NCBI RefSeq assembly: GCF_021155765.1
Contig: NC_060107.1
Coordinates: forward strand, 14,866,501-14,930,500
Origin: Diprion similis
Taxonomy: Eukaryota; Arthropoda; Insecta; Hymenoptera; Diprionidae
Length of the DNA stretch: 64,000 bases
Direction: 5' to 3'
Shown: piece by piece, positions 1-12,600 of the stretch
How the letters are laid out: each line of letters starts with the position of its first letter
Position numbering within the stretch: position 1 is the first letter of the stretch
Notes under the pieces: model-generated
Database searches by the model: none
What the model saw: only the letters and a program-made list of their open reading frames with translations
What the model was told of the DNA's origin: nothing
Position numbers and translations under genes: made by a program

Positions 1-174
1 AACATGTAGCGTTGACTTTGTCATCAACCTGTTAAGCAACGATTTTGCCAATCTGGTAATGGTTTTTTGAGAAACTAACATTAAGTTATTGCATGCAGTA
101 AACGAAAAGGTGTACTGATAAATTATTCCTAGTTCAAGACATGATGTTGTAGTTTTAATGAGAATTTTTCCTAG

Positions 175-1011
175 GCCAAGGCTCGGTACTCCACAAACAC
201 TGTACACTAGCTTCTCCTTCGGTTTTCTACTCGCCAGGACCGCAGCTGTCTCTTTGTACGCTGCAGCCGTTAATGACGAGTCTCTTCGACCGTCTCCAGT
301 CCTCTATAGTGTTTCCACAACTAGTTACTCCATCGAGGTAAGCTTATTGGCACTTTGCTTTCTAAGAAGACACGGAGAGTCTTCGCTATGATTTACACAC
401 AGCAATCTGTGGATGCGAATCAGTCAGTGGCGAGCAAAATAGTAAAAAATCTAAGCGATTGAGTTGAAGTTTGAAAAAAATAATCCACAGGTTCAGAGAT
501 TTTTGAGTCAAATTACCACGGACAGGATCGGTCTAACTGGTCTGAACTTCTTCGCGATCACCAGAGGCCTCATTCTGACAGTAAGTACTTCAGTAAGTAT
601 AATTCGACGACATTAATTTCATGGTTGGCAGAAAGACTGTTCTTGGTTCATTTATCTGGATCATTAAATTGAAAAGACGCCATCCGGTGGCAGTAAATAT
701 CGTGCAACGACTTTGATGGCTACAACCGTATTTAATAATAAAAGAGGTCTGTCATAGCATATTTTACTCTAAAAGGACTCACGAATAAAAGTTGAAAGCT
801 TACGCGATACTTCGCCAATTTCACTATGCCTCCATACTATTAAATTGACTTGCAACGACGCCATTTTGTCTAAAGTTTATTACAGTGTTTCGGAATGTTG
901 CAGGTTGCCGGCACGATAGTCACCTACGAACTGGTTCTGGTTCAGTTCAATGCAATGCAGAACGCCGATTCAACGATCGTAAACATCACTGACGCTTGCG
1001 AAGTCAAGTAG
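175..1011 (+). CDS. 3' part of a sugar-type gustatory receptor gene (partial, 5' end off window)
   Basis: Insect gustatory receptors are seven-transmembrane ligand-gated cation channels on taste-neuron dendrites. Three terminal exons are visible: 175-337, 491-580 and 904-1011 (stop TAG 1009-1011). Each has AG/GT borders, and the phases agree (the first two end in phase 0). The first encodes a membrane helix followed by AAAVNDESLRPS; the second ends in FFAITRGLILT; the third carries GTIVTYELVLVQF, the family's C-terminal TYxxxxxQF signature in TM7. The VNDES and TRGLILTVAGTIVTYELVL forms resemble the Gr5a/Gr64 sugar-receptor clade rather than Gr43a or Gr28. The tail after TM7 is about 20 residues with two possible N-glycosylation-like Asn sites. 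The first 174 bases may hold part of another exon, but I could not fix its frame. Exons, strand and family are well supported; the ligand is inferred from clade only. Confidence 0.88.
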
Positions 1012-2039
1012 CTTCTTTTTTAAATTGTAGAATCGCTTGTACCTACCTCTCGATCGCTGTGTAGAATTGGCATTGATTTATGTATTTATACCTGTAGTTG
1101 TATTTCAGCACTTCTATATACATGAAAAGAATTTTTCTGATTTACGTTACACTCTTTCTCGATTAGTCCTAATTGACAAGTGTTTGCAACAACTTCATTA
1201 CCTGCTATATGTATAGGCATGTACTTATAATCCATGATTAGTTTGTACATTCACTTATCAGCCCAGCACCAAATGTATCATTAGATCATGTTGTTTGTGT
1301 ATAACTAATTCATGCTTTGCCAACCACAATTTTCTACTGCAAAATCTTACCTTCTTGATTTCTAAATCTAATTAAGGTATACGAGCCGGTCATGAGCCAG
1401 TGCCGTACTTACTTCCTAGCAACCATTCTATTCATCTACAACTCGAGGCACTTAGAGTCCCTTTAATCAGAGTCATGCCACCGCATGACCTGTTTTCATT
1501 GGCTATTTGTATTTGAAAATTAATGGCGGACTTCGATAGCTGGATAATGGAAAATCAAAAAGTTCGTAAACGTGAAGATGCTTCAACCTACTCATTGGTC
1601 CTTCGTGTCTATTCTCATCACGGTGATTGCGATCAATATTTTTTTTTCAAACGTCACAGATTGTAGTATGAAAACATGTTAGTTCTCAATGGTGGGGTCT
1701 GGTTCAAAACGAAAACGTCAAAAATTGTACATAACTCATTCGTTATTTGAAACTCAAGTAACATTAGTTTCACTTCGCATTTATGTGACAACTATATCTC
1801 AGTATTATAATTCTATTTATTTGTAATATTATAAAAAACGTTTCAGTTCAACTTCTCCGGGGCTAAATGAGGGTGGAGCTCCGAACAGGTTGAGGCTCCA
1901 CTTCCTTTTATCTATCCTAGTACCCCCAAATCTGTTTACGTCCACACTTATAGCACAAATACGAAATGCACTAAACTTTTGATACCTAATGGAAGCGTGT
2001 TGGGACGACCTTATGGCCCGACTCTACCTGGTGAAAATC

Positions 2040-2345
2040 TGGATAGATGAATCGGTTCGGATCCTTTCCTCTTTGTCCGGCTGCGTCAGACCTATACATA
2101 AACTTATCCATGCGCATAGGATTTGAATAGCTCCGGAACAAAGATCGGAAGCAAAAACCGCATAGGATGTCGGATGGTTCCGCGTAGGCACGGATACGTC
2201 TATACGACATCCTATACGTTTTTTTTTCTTGATAATCTTTATTCCTGACTTAAGTCGAATCCTATGTCAATGGATAAGTTCATGTGTAGGTAGAAGATGA
2301 TAGGATCAGAACAGAGATAATATAAGACCGGACCGATTCATCTGT
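2040..2345. mobile_element. Foldback / long-TIR MITE-like element
   Basis: The two halves of this roughly 300-bp segment are imperfect reverse complements. AGATGAATCGGT near 2047 pairs with ACCGATTCATCT near 2333; a 36-bp stretch at about 2091-2126 (CTTATCCAT and ATAGGAT within it) pairs with 2252-2287; and ATAGGATGTCG (2162-2172) pairs perfectly with CGACATCCTAT (2205-2215) around a short centre. Arms of about 130 bp with near-total palindromy fit a non-autonomous foldback transposon or MITE. No transposase is encoded. Target-site duplications were not resolved. The elevated GC relative to its flanks supports an inserted origin. Confidence 0.65.
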
Positions 2346-3464
2346 CCGGCATTTTTTGCAGGGCTGATCACGGTCTTTGTTAAAAGAAAATCTGATTAAA
2401 CAGATTTTATGGTAGTTAAATTTAGAAACCACCATCTTGTGGCGCAGTATTCTTCTTCCTTCCGTTACTCTGGATCGATTCAATATCACAAAATGAGAGC
2501 CCAACAGCTTATAGCACTGTGTTTCCTGTCCCTTCGTTACAGTAAAATCAACTCAAAACGATCAGTTGATCATTTCAATGCCCAGGTTAAGGATCCTCCT
2601 AATAATATCTTTACAGTCCTTTTCTCTCTAATACCCAATGCACCGCCTTACTCTCATTGACTCTTCGTTAAATTATACATCAATACGAAATGTAATTGTT
2701 AAGTATGGACGCAGGCGTGTGTTTAAAGTAAAAGGGAAAATTTCTGTACTTCTACCCAAATAAATCAATTCTACTTTAACAATTAACCAGAGCCTGCTCC
2801 CTCCTTGACCATCTGTGGATACTTCTATGGTAAGGTTACTCCACTACCACGTCCTTCTATCAAGCACCGGCATCATCGTTTTGTACATAAAAACTCTTTT
2901 ACAATGTATTTGGATTGAGTTAGAGCTGTAATAACTTGAATGTGTAGTAATTTGTGTGTAGAATTACGTCGTTCTGCTGCTATAGAGGGCATTTATCCAA
3001 CCTTGTGGTGTTAGTAAATTGGTGTCTACCGGTGATAGTCACTCGTAGGCGCGTAGATTCAACCTGTGTAGTACATGTTCGGTGTTCCCTTACATTTCAG
3101 CCCATTCATATTTTGAGTGAATGCATTTCTTTTTGTTACAGTCCTTCAACCTGGATCTTTTGTAAATCTAAGATCTAACCATTTTGCAACGCGTTTATAG
3201 GAACCGATCAAATTTTTATTCCAGCGAAAATATTATATACCTGTAATCGTATAGTTGAATGTATTATCCATCATATAGCATTAAATAATATTTATTGTAT
3301 TATTCATAAAAATTAAAATTTACACACCTTATAATTACGGTAATTTTGAATCGTTCTTAAAGAACACATTTTTTTGTTTACGATCAATGATTACTACGCC
3401 AAGTCAAATGTAATATTTCACAATACAGTGGATAGCGTATCTATTCACTTTCATCTCTATAAAT

Positions 3465-3530
3465 AATAACAATAATAGTAGTAGTACTAATAATAATAAT
3501 GATAATAAACGCAGTAATAATAATACATGT
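3465..3530. repeat. AAT/AGT microsatellite tract
   Basis: Imperfect trinucleotide run of AAT, AGT and GAT units. It makes the minus strand read as poly-Leu/Val, which is a composition artefact and not a protein. Confidence 0.7.
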
Positions 3531-5280
3531 TGATTTTGGTGATGCTCCGTCTGTGTCCGCGTAAATATTGGCTCTTTAAAAAATAATGCTATTATACTAT
3601 GTTCAATTACTCGGCTTACAATATACATGTTATAAGATATTCTTCTGGCCTAGATAAATTCTATAGCTACCGATATTTGGTGCCCTAAAGGCTATAAACA
3701 ATCGTTTCCCATGATTATACATATGTGTATTCAATATTGTTGAGATTCAAAATATCGACGGATTCAACCTCAAACGGCACAAAGTTTACTGCGTCATGCG
3801 AGCCAGTTCATGTTAATAATAAACTTCGTGTTCTGTCGTAAATTTCACTCTTTACCAACTTGGTGTAACAAAATGCAAGTTTAACTACTTGCACGGAGTT
3901 TTTTATTTCTTCCCATTTCCATTGTTTAGCTAAAACCGATGCTGAAACTATCAGCTGATTAGCCGGCTTGACGCCATACTCCTCCAGCTACGACACGACT
4001 CTGATTCCCAATAACAATATTGATTGGTTATCGGCGAAATACAACACACAGTAGAACGCAGATTGTCCGAACTAATTCGGGGACACAAGTGCTCGGAAAA
4101 CCGGTTTATTCGAATAGTCGAACTATAAACTTTTATTTACCAATTTACCAATAGATAACATATTTATGATAATTTCAATGACTTCTTTTACAAATTATTT
4201 TCAATAGTAGATAGCCTTGTAGTAAAATATGCGTGTACATAATAGGTACGATCAAGCGGTCGTTCGGATAATCGACGTTCTACTGTCATCGTTCTTCCCG
4301 TTTAAATCACTACACATTTCCTTTAAAAATTAATTACTAACATATTTTTGTTACGTATAACAATGAGAAACAATCTATATTCTAGAGAAAAAATGTCTAC
4401 TGCATTGTCTAACATTCTAGAATTTAGTTTCAAAATTTTCAGCGGTCTTTATGATCAGTAATCATGCAACGAAACAGAATTGACCGTACCAATTTATATA
4501 CTATATTATTCTTTATACATTGAAGATCCTAATTAAGTGAAAGTTCGGCCACCTCACCATTTACGTTCGTGTTATTTTTATTGAAACAAAACCAAAAAAA
4601 AAAATTCATGAATGCTCTGAGAATTTGTACAAGATTTCATTTGTACAGATCACGAAAAAAATAAAACTAGAAATTTTAATGAATGGAGCATTCAGCTTTA
4701 GAACATAAAGTTATAGACTTAAACGATTTCCAAATCTAACTTCACCATTTACACTATGAACGCAGCTTAATCTTGGATGCTGTAATTTTGCAACTACTTT
4801 ACATTCAAAGTTAATAATAAATTCTCTATGCTATAGCGAATCAATGTATGTGCTCAATAATTTTCGATCGTGTTTCGTTATAATATTGTGTTTGAATACA
4901 TATTACGTGATAATTCGTGTTCACAAATTTCGTTAGTACGGGTTTAAAAATTTCCAAACTCCTCAAAATATATATATACATACACATAAACGGAGAATCT
5001 AGTTAGGATAAAAACAATAGCACAGGTTAATCGACGATTACATATACATATGTGAGTGTATATAGGTATGTATGTACTAAAATTTATGGTAGAAATGGAC
5101 ACTATCTTAATCATGGGATGGAATAGGGCTTCAACAGCTGCCAATGCTAAATGCGTTGTCGTGCAAGAAGCTCAAATCTGTTAATTGCGACCCCGGTGGT
5201 TTTTACTGAAAAGTGTTCAAAGCCTACTTTAAACCGATCATGTTTGAAATATTTCATAATTTATTTTTTAATGAAATTGA

Positions 5281-5519
5281 GCAATTACACATTATTTAAA
5301 CTGCGAATTCGGGAAAACGTTTCAGAAAAACAAGTTCACACCAGTGGACGCACAAATGATTAAAGAACAAAAAAGAAAAAAAATGGAGTCCTCAACAATT
5401 CCTTCTACCAAATGTCTGATAGACGACAAATCCCTCTACGTATCCCAAGATATACTCACCAATCGATTTTATTCCTACGCCACGGAGTCGAACCAATTCA
5501 AAACAGTCGTAAAGGTATT
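5281..5519 (+). other. Unrecognised plus-strand ORF segment, possible exon or remnant
   Basis: One frame stays open from 5281 to the codon before AAG|GTATTC at about 5516. It is rich in polar residues (NKFTPVDAQMIKEQKRKK at the start) and is preceded by an AG at 5325 after a weak pyrimidine run. It has a protein-like composition, but no domain is recognised and no partner exon was found. The reverse strand of the same DNA is also open and carries a strong GTGAGT donor near 5462, so the coding strand is undecided. It could equally be chance or a decayed transposon or gene fragment. Confidence 0.2.
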
Positions 5520-5652
5520 CCAATGCACAGACAGAGCAATCTTGTGTCAGTGTGAACGCCATTAATTCAACTTTACTTTCAAAATTCAAATACATCATAA
5601 ATCTTGTTCATTTTATAAATGTTCATGATATAAACCAAAAATTCTCAAACAT

Positions 5653-5937
5653 TTACACAGAATTTTTTCTCCCGTTTCCTGTTTCTCTCAGTTTGCAGAT
5701 TGCAATTTGGCTGGAATTGGGCTTAGTTAGATCTTCTTTTCTCTGATGCTTTGACTCGATGTACTTGACAGTTAAAGAGCCAGCCTCGCACAAAGGTTTC
5801 AACAGAATATCGAGGACTGGTTTTTTAGGCACTTTTGCCACCGTCTAATTTTGCGTGAAATACCACTCACTACTTCCCAAGTGCGAAAACTGATCGTTGA
5901 GCTGATTTAAAATTTCAACCGGCTCAACTGCGGCCAT
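5653..5937 (-). pseudogene. Unrecognised minus-strand ORF broken by one in-frame TAG
   Basis: Reading from ATG 5937-5935, the frame gives 30 residues starting MAAVEPVEILNQLNDQ, meets TAG at 5847-5845, then continues in the same frame for a further 64 codons (TVAKVPKKPVLDILLKP onward) to TAA at 5655-5653. Composition on both sides looks like a soluble cytosolic protein with a Lys-rich second half. The shared frame suggests one ancestral reading frame with a nonsense change, a processed pseudogene, or a missed splice. A GTGAGT donor lies before the TAG, but the nearest AG would leave a 26-nt intron and shift the frame. The family is not recognised. Confidence 0.3.
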
Positions 5938-6781
5938 TGTTGATTATGTGCCATCTTTGAAATTTGGCTGTCGCCAAAAGACGTTTTAAAAATTTTTCAG
6001 CCTTACTTCACGCTATATACTTTCGCAATATGACAATTTACAAAAGACCTTGTCTTCGGGAATTTACGAGCCGATGACGATTTTCTTCATCAAAGTCTAC
6101 CTAACATTGAGAAGAATACTTTGAATATCGAAGAACGATTCAAATCGACTCAAGCTTCAATTTCTCAATTTAAACGCGAAAAGTTAAAATAAACGCTGGC
6201 TTGAAATCGAATGAATGAAATATAACTTTTGAAATAAATTTTTTATTATTTTCTCAGTTTTTCACCTGCGCAGACACGCATGTAGCAATGGCTGCAACGT
6301 TCAGGTATTATACTTGATTTAAACTAGTATACGGTATACTTATGTGTTTGTGTGTGTGCATGTGTCTATGTGTGAAAATATACGTGTGTGAGTATGTATG
6401 GGTATATACGTGTTACTTCTTCAACAACCTTGATTACCAAAATGGACAGTGACCATATCAGCGCAACGTTTGCTCCACCCGATCGGCCCGAATTCAAACA
6501 TATGTATAAGGTGATAATCAATCAAGAATTACGAATGAAGACGACAATAATAATTAAAAATTCACTTATAGTATTTATAATGATAATAATAATATTAGCA
6601 TTAATAATTAAGGGTGAATCGGCGCGTATTTCAAGTTCTAATTCAGGCTTATTTATCCGATCTGATCCGACCCGATTTGAGAAAAGCGATCGTTGCACCG
6701 CGTAGGCGACTTATGTATAATAATTATGTATTTATAATAAATATTACATTTAATTAATAATTAATTCATTCATTAGTCGTG

Positions 6782-6813
<32 letters not shown>

Positions 6814-7299
6814 TATACACATATGTATATATGTATGTATAAGTAGTTCGTAATAATATTGGTATTGTTCTAATTGGACAGGAATTGTTTGCTTGTTCTC
6901 TCTCAGTACATATACAATGGACAAATTTAATATTTAATCTAAAATTATATGTACGTATACGTATAATATAATAATATTACGTAGGTACGTTACAATTGAT
7001 TTTATTCGTATCAAGTACTTAGCTAGAGTAATTGATTACTTAGCTTTCCACGTTACGTAGTCCACATAATAAAAATAGTGATAATAATAATAATGAATTT
7101 ACGTTTGCCGTTTTATTTTTTTTTTATCCCCTTTTTCTCATTTCATTTCATATGAGTTGAACATTAATCATCACATTTCTGTGGCTGCCGCTAATTATCT
7201 AAAGCAACAATGAGGCCAGAATATATTTTCATTTTTTGTCTTTCTTTTTTTTTTGCACACTCAAAGACTAGGTCAAAATTACATTAAGAATTGCCACTG

Positions 7300-7376
<77 letters not shown>

Positions 7377-9589
7377 CCGAGCAAATCTTGTTAACAATTA
7401 AACTAACACACAATCAATATATATAATATATATATATACATATATATATATTATATATGTAATGAGTAGTTATGATTTATTTACTATTATTACACGAGAT
7501 AGAATTGAGATATTTAAAAACAAAATTGAAGCAAAAAAAGAAGAAAAAAAAAACAACAACCGCCCAGAATTGTATATTATTAATTGTATAGTATTGCAAT
7601 AAAAAAAAATACGATTAGCAATTGAATTTCAATTAAGAAATAAGTTAAAATAAAGCTATACCTAAATAATTGAACAAGCTCGTTTATTACTCTGTATCGC
7701 CTCAGTTATGATCATAATAATAATAATAACAATAATAATAATAGGAATAATAGTATTTAAATTAAAAAAATATATAACATAAGCTTGTAATTGCAAATAT
7801 TAGCTATATAGATGTCTCAATCTACATTTTTAAGCTGCTCAAAATTCAACCACAAAAGCAAAAAAAAAAAAAAACGGTCAAACCTGCGTTTTTTTTTTTT
7901 TTGTCCATCACCACTGTATTCTAGTTATGTAGAATGATAGAGCTTTTATTGTGTCTTGTAGCATATAAATTATTACGTTTTAACCTAAAACAATATTAAA
8001 AATAATATCAATAACATTACAAGGAAATTATTCATATTTAGGTATGTATAATATGTAAGAGGAAATTATGTTACAGTAAAAAGAGGAATTCAATAGATTG
8101 CACTACGGAAATTGAAAACATAATATGAAACAAGCCTGTATATATACATACATGTGTACATACACAGAAATATAGATTTATATATAAGTATTATATACAT
8201 ATAAAAAAATTAATTTAAAAAACTAAGTCGCTCAATGATAAATATGTATATAAGTATAATACGATAAATATGTGTATACTTTTTGTTTCTCGCAATTTTT
8301 TCGATTAACATACCAATTCAATTTACTTTTATGTCACTCTACGCTAATGTGATTCCAATGTATTGCATTTTGTTTTTAGCCTTATTCTTATCATATCAGC
8401 TGCACTTAACCATTGCTGTAAAAACAAAAATTGTCCGAGAACAATTTTGGAAAGTGACCAGTTTCGTATTAATTATTTTTGCTAATTCATTCGTCATTTA
8501 TTTATTGATTTATTTCATTGTATGAATCTTTTTTCTGTTTTCATTTCTTTCACTGCGTTCTCAGAACGTTCCCAATTAATATTTTGTTCATGTACCCTTT
8601 ACCGGCGTACAACGTAAATTTTTGTAAAAATATTTGTAAAACCAAACACAACCTGCACATATAAAATGCTTTTGGAATTATCATTATTTCTTTATCAGTT
8701 GTTTTATAGTTGTAAGAAAACTCTATGTGTATGTGTGTGTTTGTGTAAAAGTGCGTTTAAAAAAATAAGACTTAGCTAAAATTCAAGTTAAAAATGGCTT
8801 TAAAACATCAACGTTAATATTGCGTTAAATAAGTTATGAAATAATGTGGAATGATTATAGAAATTGATTGAATTCTTGTGACTCGATTCATCATGACGAT
8901 ACACTATCTGCGTAATGATCATGTATATCGATTCTATTCTATACACAACACGACGACGACAACGCGAATTATTCTACTTTGCTGCCATACGTGTTTCATT
9001 TTTTTTGTTTTATTTTGTTTAGTAATTTATTTATTTATCTTTTATTGCAACTGACTGGCTGCGTATGAATGAATTGTAAACATTGTAATAATAGTAAAAA
9101 TAATGATAATAATCTGTTGTGTGTATGTATTTGTGTAACATATATATATATACACCTCGATCATTGGTATCTCTCGACAGTTATTTCCGTCTCGCTCCTG
9201 CCACTTTTGTTTATTTCGTTTCCTCCTGTCTCACATACTGCGTCGATGATCAATAAGTATAATAATAAGTAGTAATAATAACAAAAATGATGATTCATTT
9301 ATTATTATTTCTCTTATTATCATTATTATTACTACGATACTTTTGCACTACCTCAAATAAATCTATTCATCATACGGGGTTGGAAACACCGTAATTGCTA
9401 CACGTGTGGCAGGGCATTGTACATACATACATATGTAGCGATATATACTAGTTCACGTATACATAATTAAATTAAGTTCAAGTTCTTGAATATTAATTGG
9501 TATATGACGGAGCGAGTTGGCTTTGTTATCATATTAGATTGTATATTTATCCTTCGGTGACGCAGCAATATATTTTATTTAAATTTATT
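5938..9589. other. Very AT-rich non-coding tract, possibly long Khc-73 3' UTR plus spacer
   Basis: This stretch downstream of the Khc-73 terminal stop consists of low-complexity A/T sequence: (TA)n/(TATG)n at about 6783-6840 and 7419-7450, (AAT)n at 7301-7375, GT-rich DNA at 6340-6400, and poly-A/poly-T runs at 7860-7900. No coding region with protein-like composition is seen; the short frames at 6388-6705 and 8283-8525 are driven by AT-rich codons. Several AATAAA hexamers lie on the minus strand soon after 9590, so the 3' UTR could be short or could extend into this tract. Confidence 0.45.
7301..7375. repeat. (AAT)n microsatellite, about 25 units
   Basis: A perfect AAT/TAA trinucleotide tract of about 75 bp, the longest pure trinucleotide run in the window and a likely length-polymorphic marker. 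Confidence 0.95.
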
Positions 9590-9678
9590 TCATTTGTTTC
9601 GTGGTGAGGATCTCATGCCAACTGTTGAAAGACCTTCTCCTCGACTCCGACTTCGATGTAACGAGTGGAGACCTTCTC
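9590..9678 (-). other. Khc-73: Khc-73 terminal coding exon (exon 27, preferred 3' end)
   Basis: The exon starts after a good acceptor (T-rich tract, then CTCTTAG) and adds 29 residues after SASRG. It encodes a short basic Ser/Arg tail with an internal duplication: [12 protein letters not shown] and [11 protein letters not shown], mirrored in DNA by two copies of AGGAGAAGGTCT. The stop TGA at 9592-9590 is followed at once by AATAAA-type hexamers. Phase 1 entry matches exon 26 exactly. Preferred over two alternatives because of its protein-like composition and the resulting total length. Confidence 0.7.
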
Positions 9679-12600
9679 CTAAGAGTTGAGAAAAAAAAAC
9701 ATAAACAGAATAGAAGAAAAGAAAAATTAAAAATGTACGGTATTCGATTGAAACTCGAAGTCCGAAAATATTCAATCTCCTAAATCCTAGACACTGTCAA
9801 TACAGCTCTTGTAACGAAGACAAATTTCAGTGCTGGGAGGTGTATCCTTAGTGTCCACTCTTCTTTCAACGCTTTTCGTTCACACTAACGCCTCTGTGCG
9901 TCACTACCGATAGATCAGTGTACAGTGAGAATTGCACTCAATCAAGCTACCTTTTTACTAGGCCGCTTGTATTTCTCATGCGGTTAGTTTTCATTTTAAC
10001 ATAATACCAAAAATTAATTACTTATATTTGATCATGAAGAACATGTAGTTGTATTTACTTTGTGCGTTAACAAAATATTGTTTACTAGAGGCGAAACGGG
10101 TACACGTAACAAGGCTCGAGCATGTAACGCATGCGCTGAGTGCAGTATAAAAAGAGACAGTGTTACTTCCGTCTCTGTTGCACATGAAACTAATGTACCC
10201 ATGGTGCCCATTACGGTCGTAGACCAATATCGAAACCATGCCACTAATCAGACACACTCCCACCACTGTCGTTACAAGACTTATATATGAGACAATCATC
10301 CTGACATTATTTTTCACTCTATATGTAGATTATTCATTAAAAAATATGAGAGAATTTAGCATAATTTGATATTGTCAAGTTTTATTTTAGGATCTTCAAT
10401 CGTTTGTTGATCCTGTGTCTGTTTTTTGAACACTGTCGTTGACTGAGTATATACGAGGACCTTCTGGACTTTGCTCTGCGGGTAAAGCCATGGTAAGAGA
10501 AGCTAAAGGGAAATTGCAATATTCTGCTATGCCGAGACAATTTAACATTGGGATCGCATAAGAAGGGTAAGTAAATGCAGAGCAACAGAATTATCCTCGA
10601 ACGAAACTTGGACTCACTCAGCCGCAGGAAGTATTAGCCCAAGGCTGAATAGTTTTATATATCTTCAGTCAACGATACTGTACAATTGTAGGCGGAGAAA
10701 GTTCTGACGCATAGCTCTGGAGCTCGATATCTTTGTTGAAAAAAAAAGTAGCCCAAAATTTGTAAAAATTGTCGAAAGCTTAGAGTCTTACGAGTTCAAT
10801 AATGCATTGCTCGTTACTGAAAAAAAAAAAAAAAATTAGCAACAGTAGCTATCATCACTTATAGGTTGAAAAACGTGTTTTTTTCACAGTCCGTCATCAC
10901 AGGTCAAGTTTGATTTTTCGCAAATCAATACCACACTATGGAAATACATGCATTGTGTATCAATAACAGGCAAACAGCGTAATACTAGCTGGTGCATCTA
11001 TCGGTCCAACACTGTAGTGGGGAAACGAATACAAAGCATAAAGTAGCGACTGGTGCCATTTATTTTTGTTCGATTAGCTGTTAATGGAATTCTATAGTGG
11101 TAATTTCTCTGCAAGCTTGCAGCCAATACTACTACGTCTAGCTTTATACGTTTCCGAGATTGCACGTTGCACTTTCAGAATCCCATGTTCCAGATTTCTA
11201 GATTTAAAAAAATTGAAAATTGCATTAGTGCAGTAATCCTCGGAAAAGTTTTCCGAATTTTTCTAGATTTTGAACTACCTTTTCTCCAACAGAGAAATCA
11301 AGTTCTAAAGCTACGCTCCTAAACTGATCGTACTTTTCTCATATTAGAATTCTAATTGAAAAGACACCAACTGGCGACTGTCATGGACGTTGTATTTAAT
11401 TATAAAAGTCGATTTTCACGCATGTTTAGAAAAGTCTAACAGCTTTCATGCTGCATTTTGTGCCTCTGTATTTGTTAGATTAGCTTAATAAAAAAAAAAC
11501 ACTGTTTGCCCATCTCAACGTCACATTTCCTCAACTAAGAATCCTAATCAGGGAGTAAGAGTAAAGAGATCAATCTCTGTGTTTGAAAAGTGGTACACGA
11601 AAGTAGCGACGAGTTGGAGGAGATTCTTAGAAAAACTCTGCCGATATAAATGTGATACTTTTACAGAATCCTAAGCGATAAATGTTACTTCGACTTAAAG
11701 AAAGTTTAGGGTGTTTGGCGGCTAATTGGAACCTTCAGCTTTGACTTCATTATGAAAAGTAGTCGAATCGCCAACCTCAATAAAGTCACACAGGCAAGTT
11801 TAAGTTAGTAGTAGTTGACATAAATTGTGCCTCTTACCTCTGCTGGCGCTCCTACGCATTGACGCACTTGGTGGCGGAGTTGTTTCCTGTTTGGTGTAGG
11901 ACCGCAAAGCCCTGCCTCGCCTGTCCTGAATCAGCTTGTCAACTTTAACGAATATTCCATATTTAGGTCGGCACGTGAAATACCTGTGGCCTTGTACAGT
12001 GCCGTCATTTTTCCCTGAAAGAAAATTCAAAACCACGTCCAAAACATGTAACGATAACAAATAGCAATGGAAAATTGTTCTTTGAGCACCTTGTCACGAT
12101 GAATGTAGGGGAGGATGGGACAGCACTGGTCTGTAGGGCAAGATCGGAATCGACACAAAGATCAGAACTCGGAGCTTTTTTTAGACTTCCAGTTGAATAT
12201 GAGGTTCAAAATGAAAAAGAATTGTTTTTAAACGCTCTCTGGAATCGCTTGAAATTCCGTAAATATTATCAGAACCATTGAAGCTTTTTGACAAATAATA
12301 AAGAATTTATCTCGAGAACTGTGCGAGAACATAGAATATTTCTGAGAAATTTATTCGCTAACTTCGATAAAATTTTCTTTGAAATAGGGACTGTTTCTTT
12401 GAGTCGCCGGGATCTCTTGGAATATGCTTTTGAATTTACCTGTCGGAGCATCCAATTCAACACCGATCCAGTTTCCAGAGGCAAACTCCGTGGCGCCAAC
12501 ATATGCTATGACACCGGAGGAACTGTAGGGGCGCACCAAAACCGATTCGCCAATTATTACCCAATCGGGCAGCGGAGTCTCGATTCTCGTCAAATCAGGC

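Larger units (their letters stand above)
1012..5280. other. Intergenic AT-rich DNA with one foldback element
   Basis: No convincing gene is visible over about 4.3 kb. Open frames here (for example on the minus strand at 1986-2210 and 2280-2504) lie within the foldback element or are short with no recognisable domain. An AAT/GAT-rich microsatellite lies at about 3465-3530 and a short inverted pair GTGGAGC/GCTCCAC near 1870-1905. The 3' UTR of the upstream receptor should lie at the left end, but no clear polyadenylation signal was fixed. Confidence 0.5.

Noticed and set aside
5820..5850. A 26-nt intron removing the in-frame TAG near 5846
   Set aside because: Far below the minimum size of spliceosomal introns, and the join would shift into a stop within a few codons.
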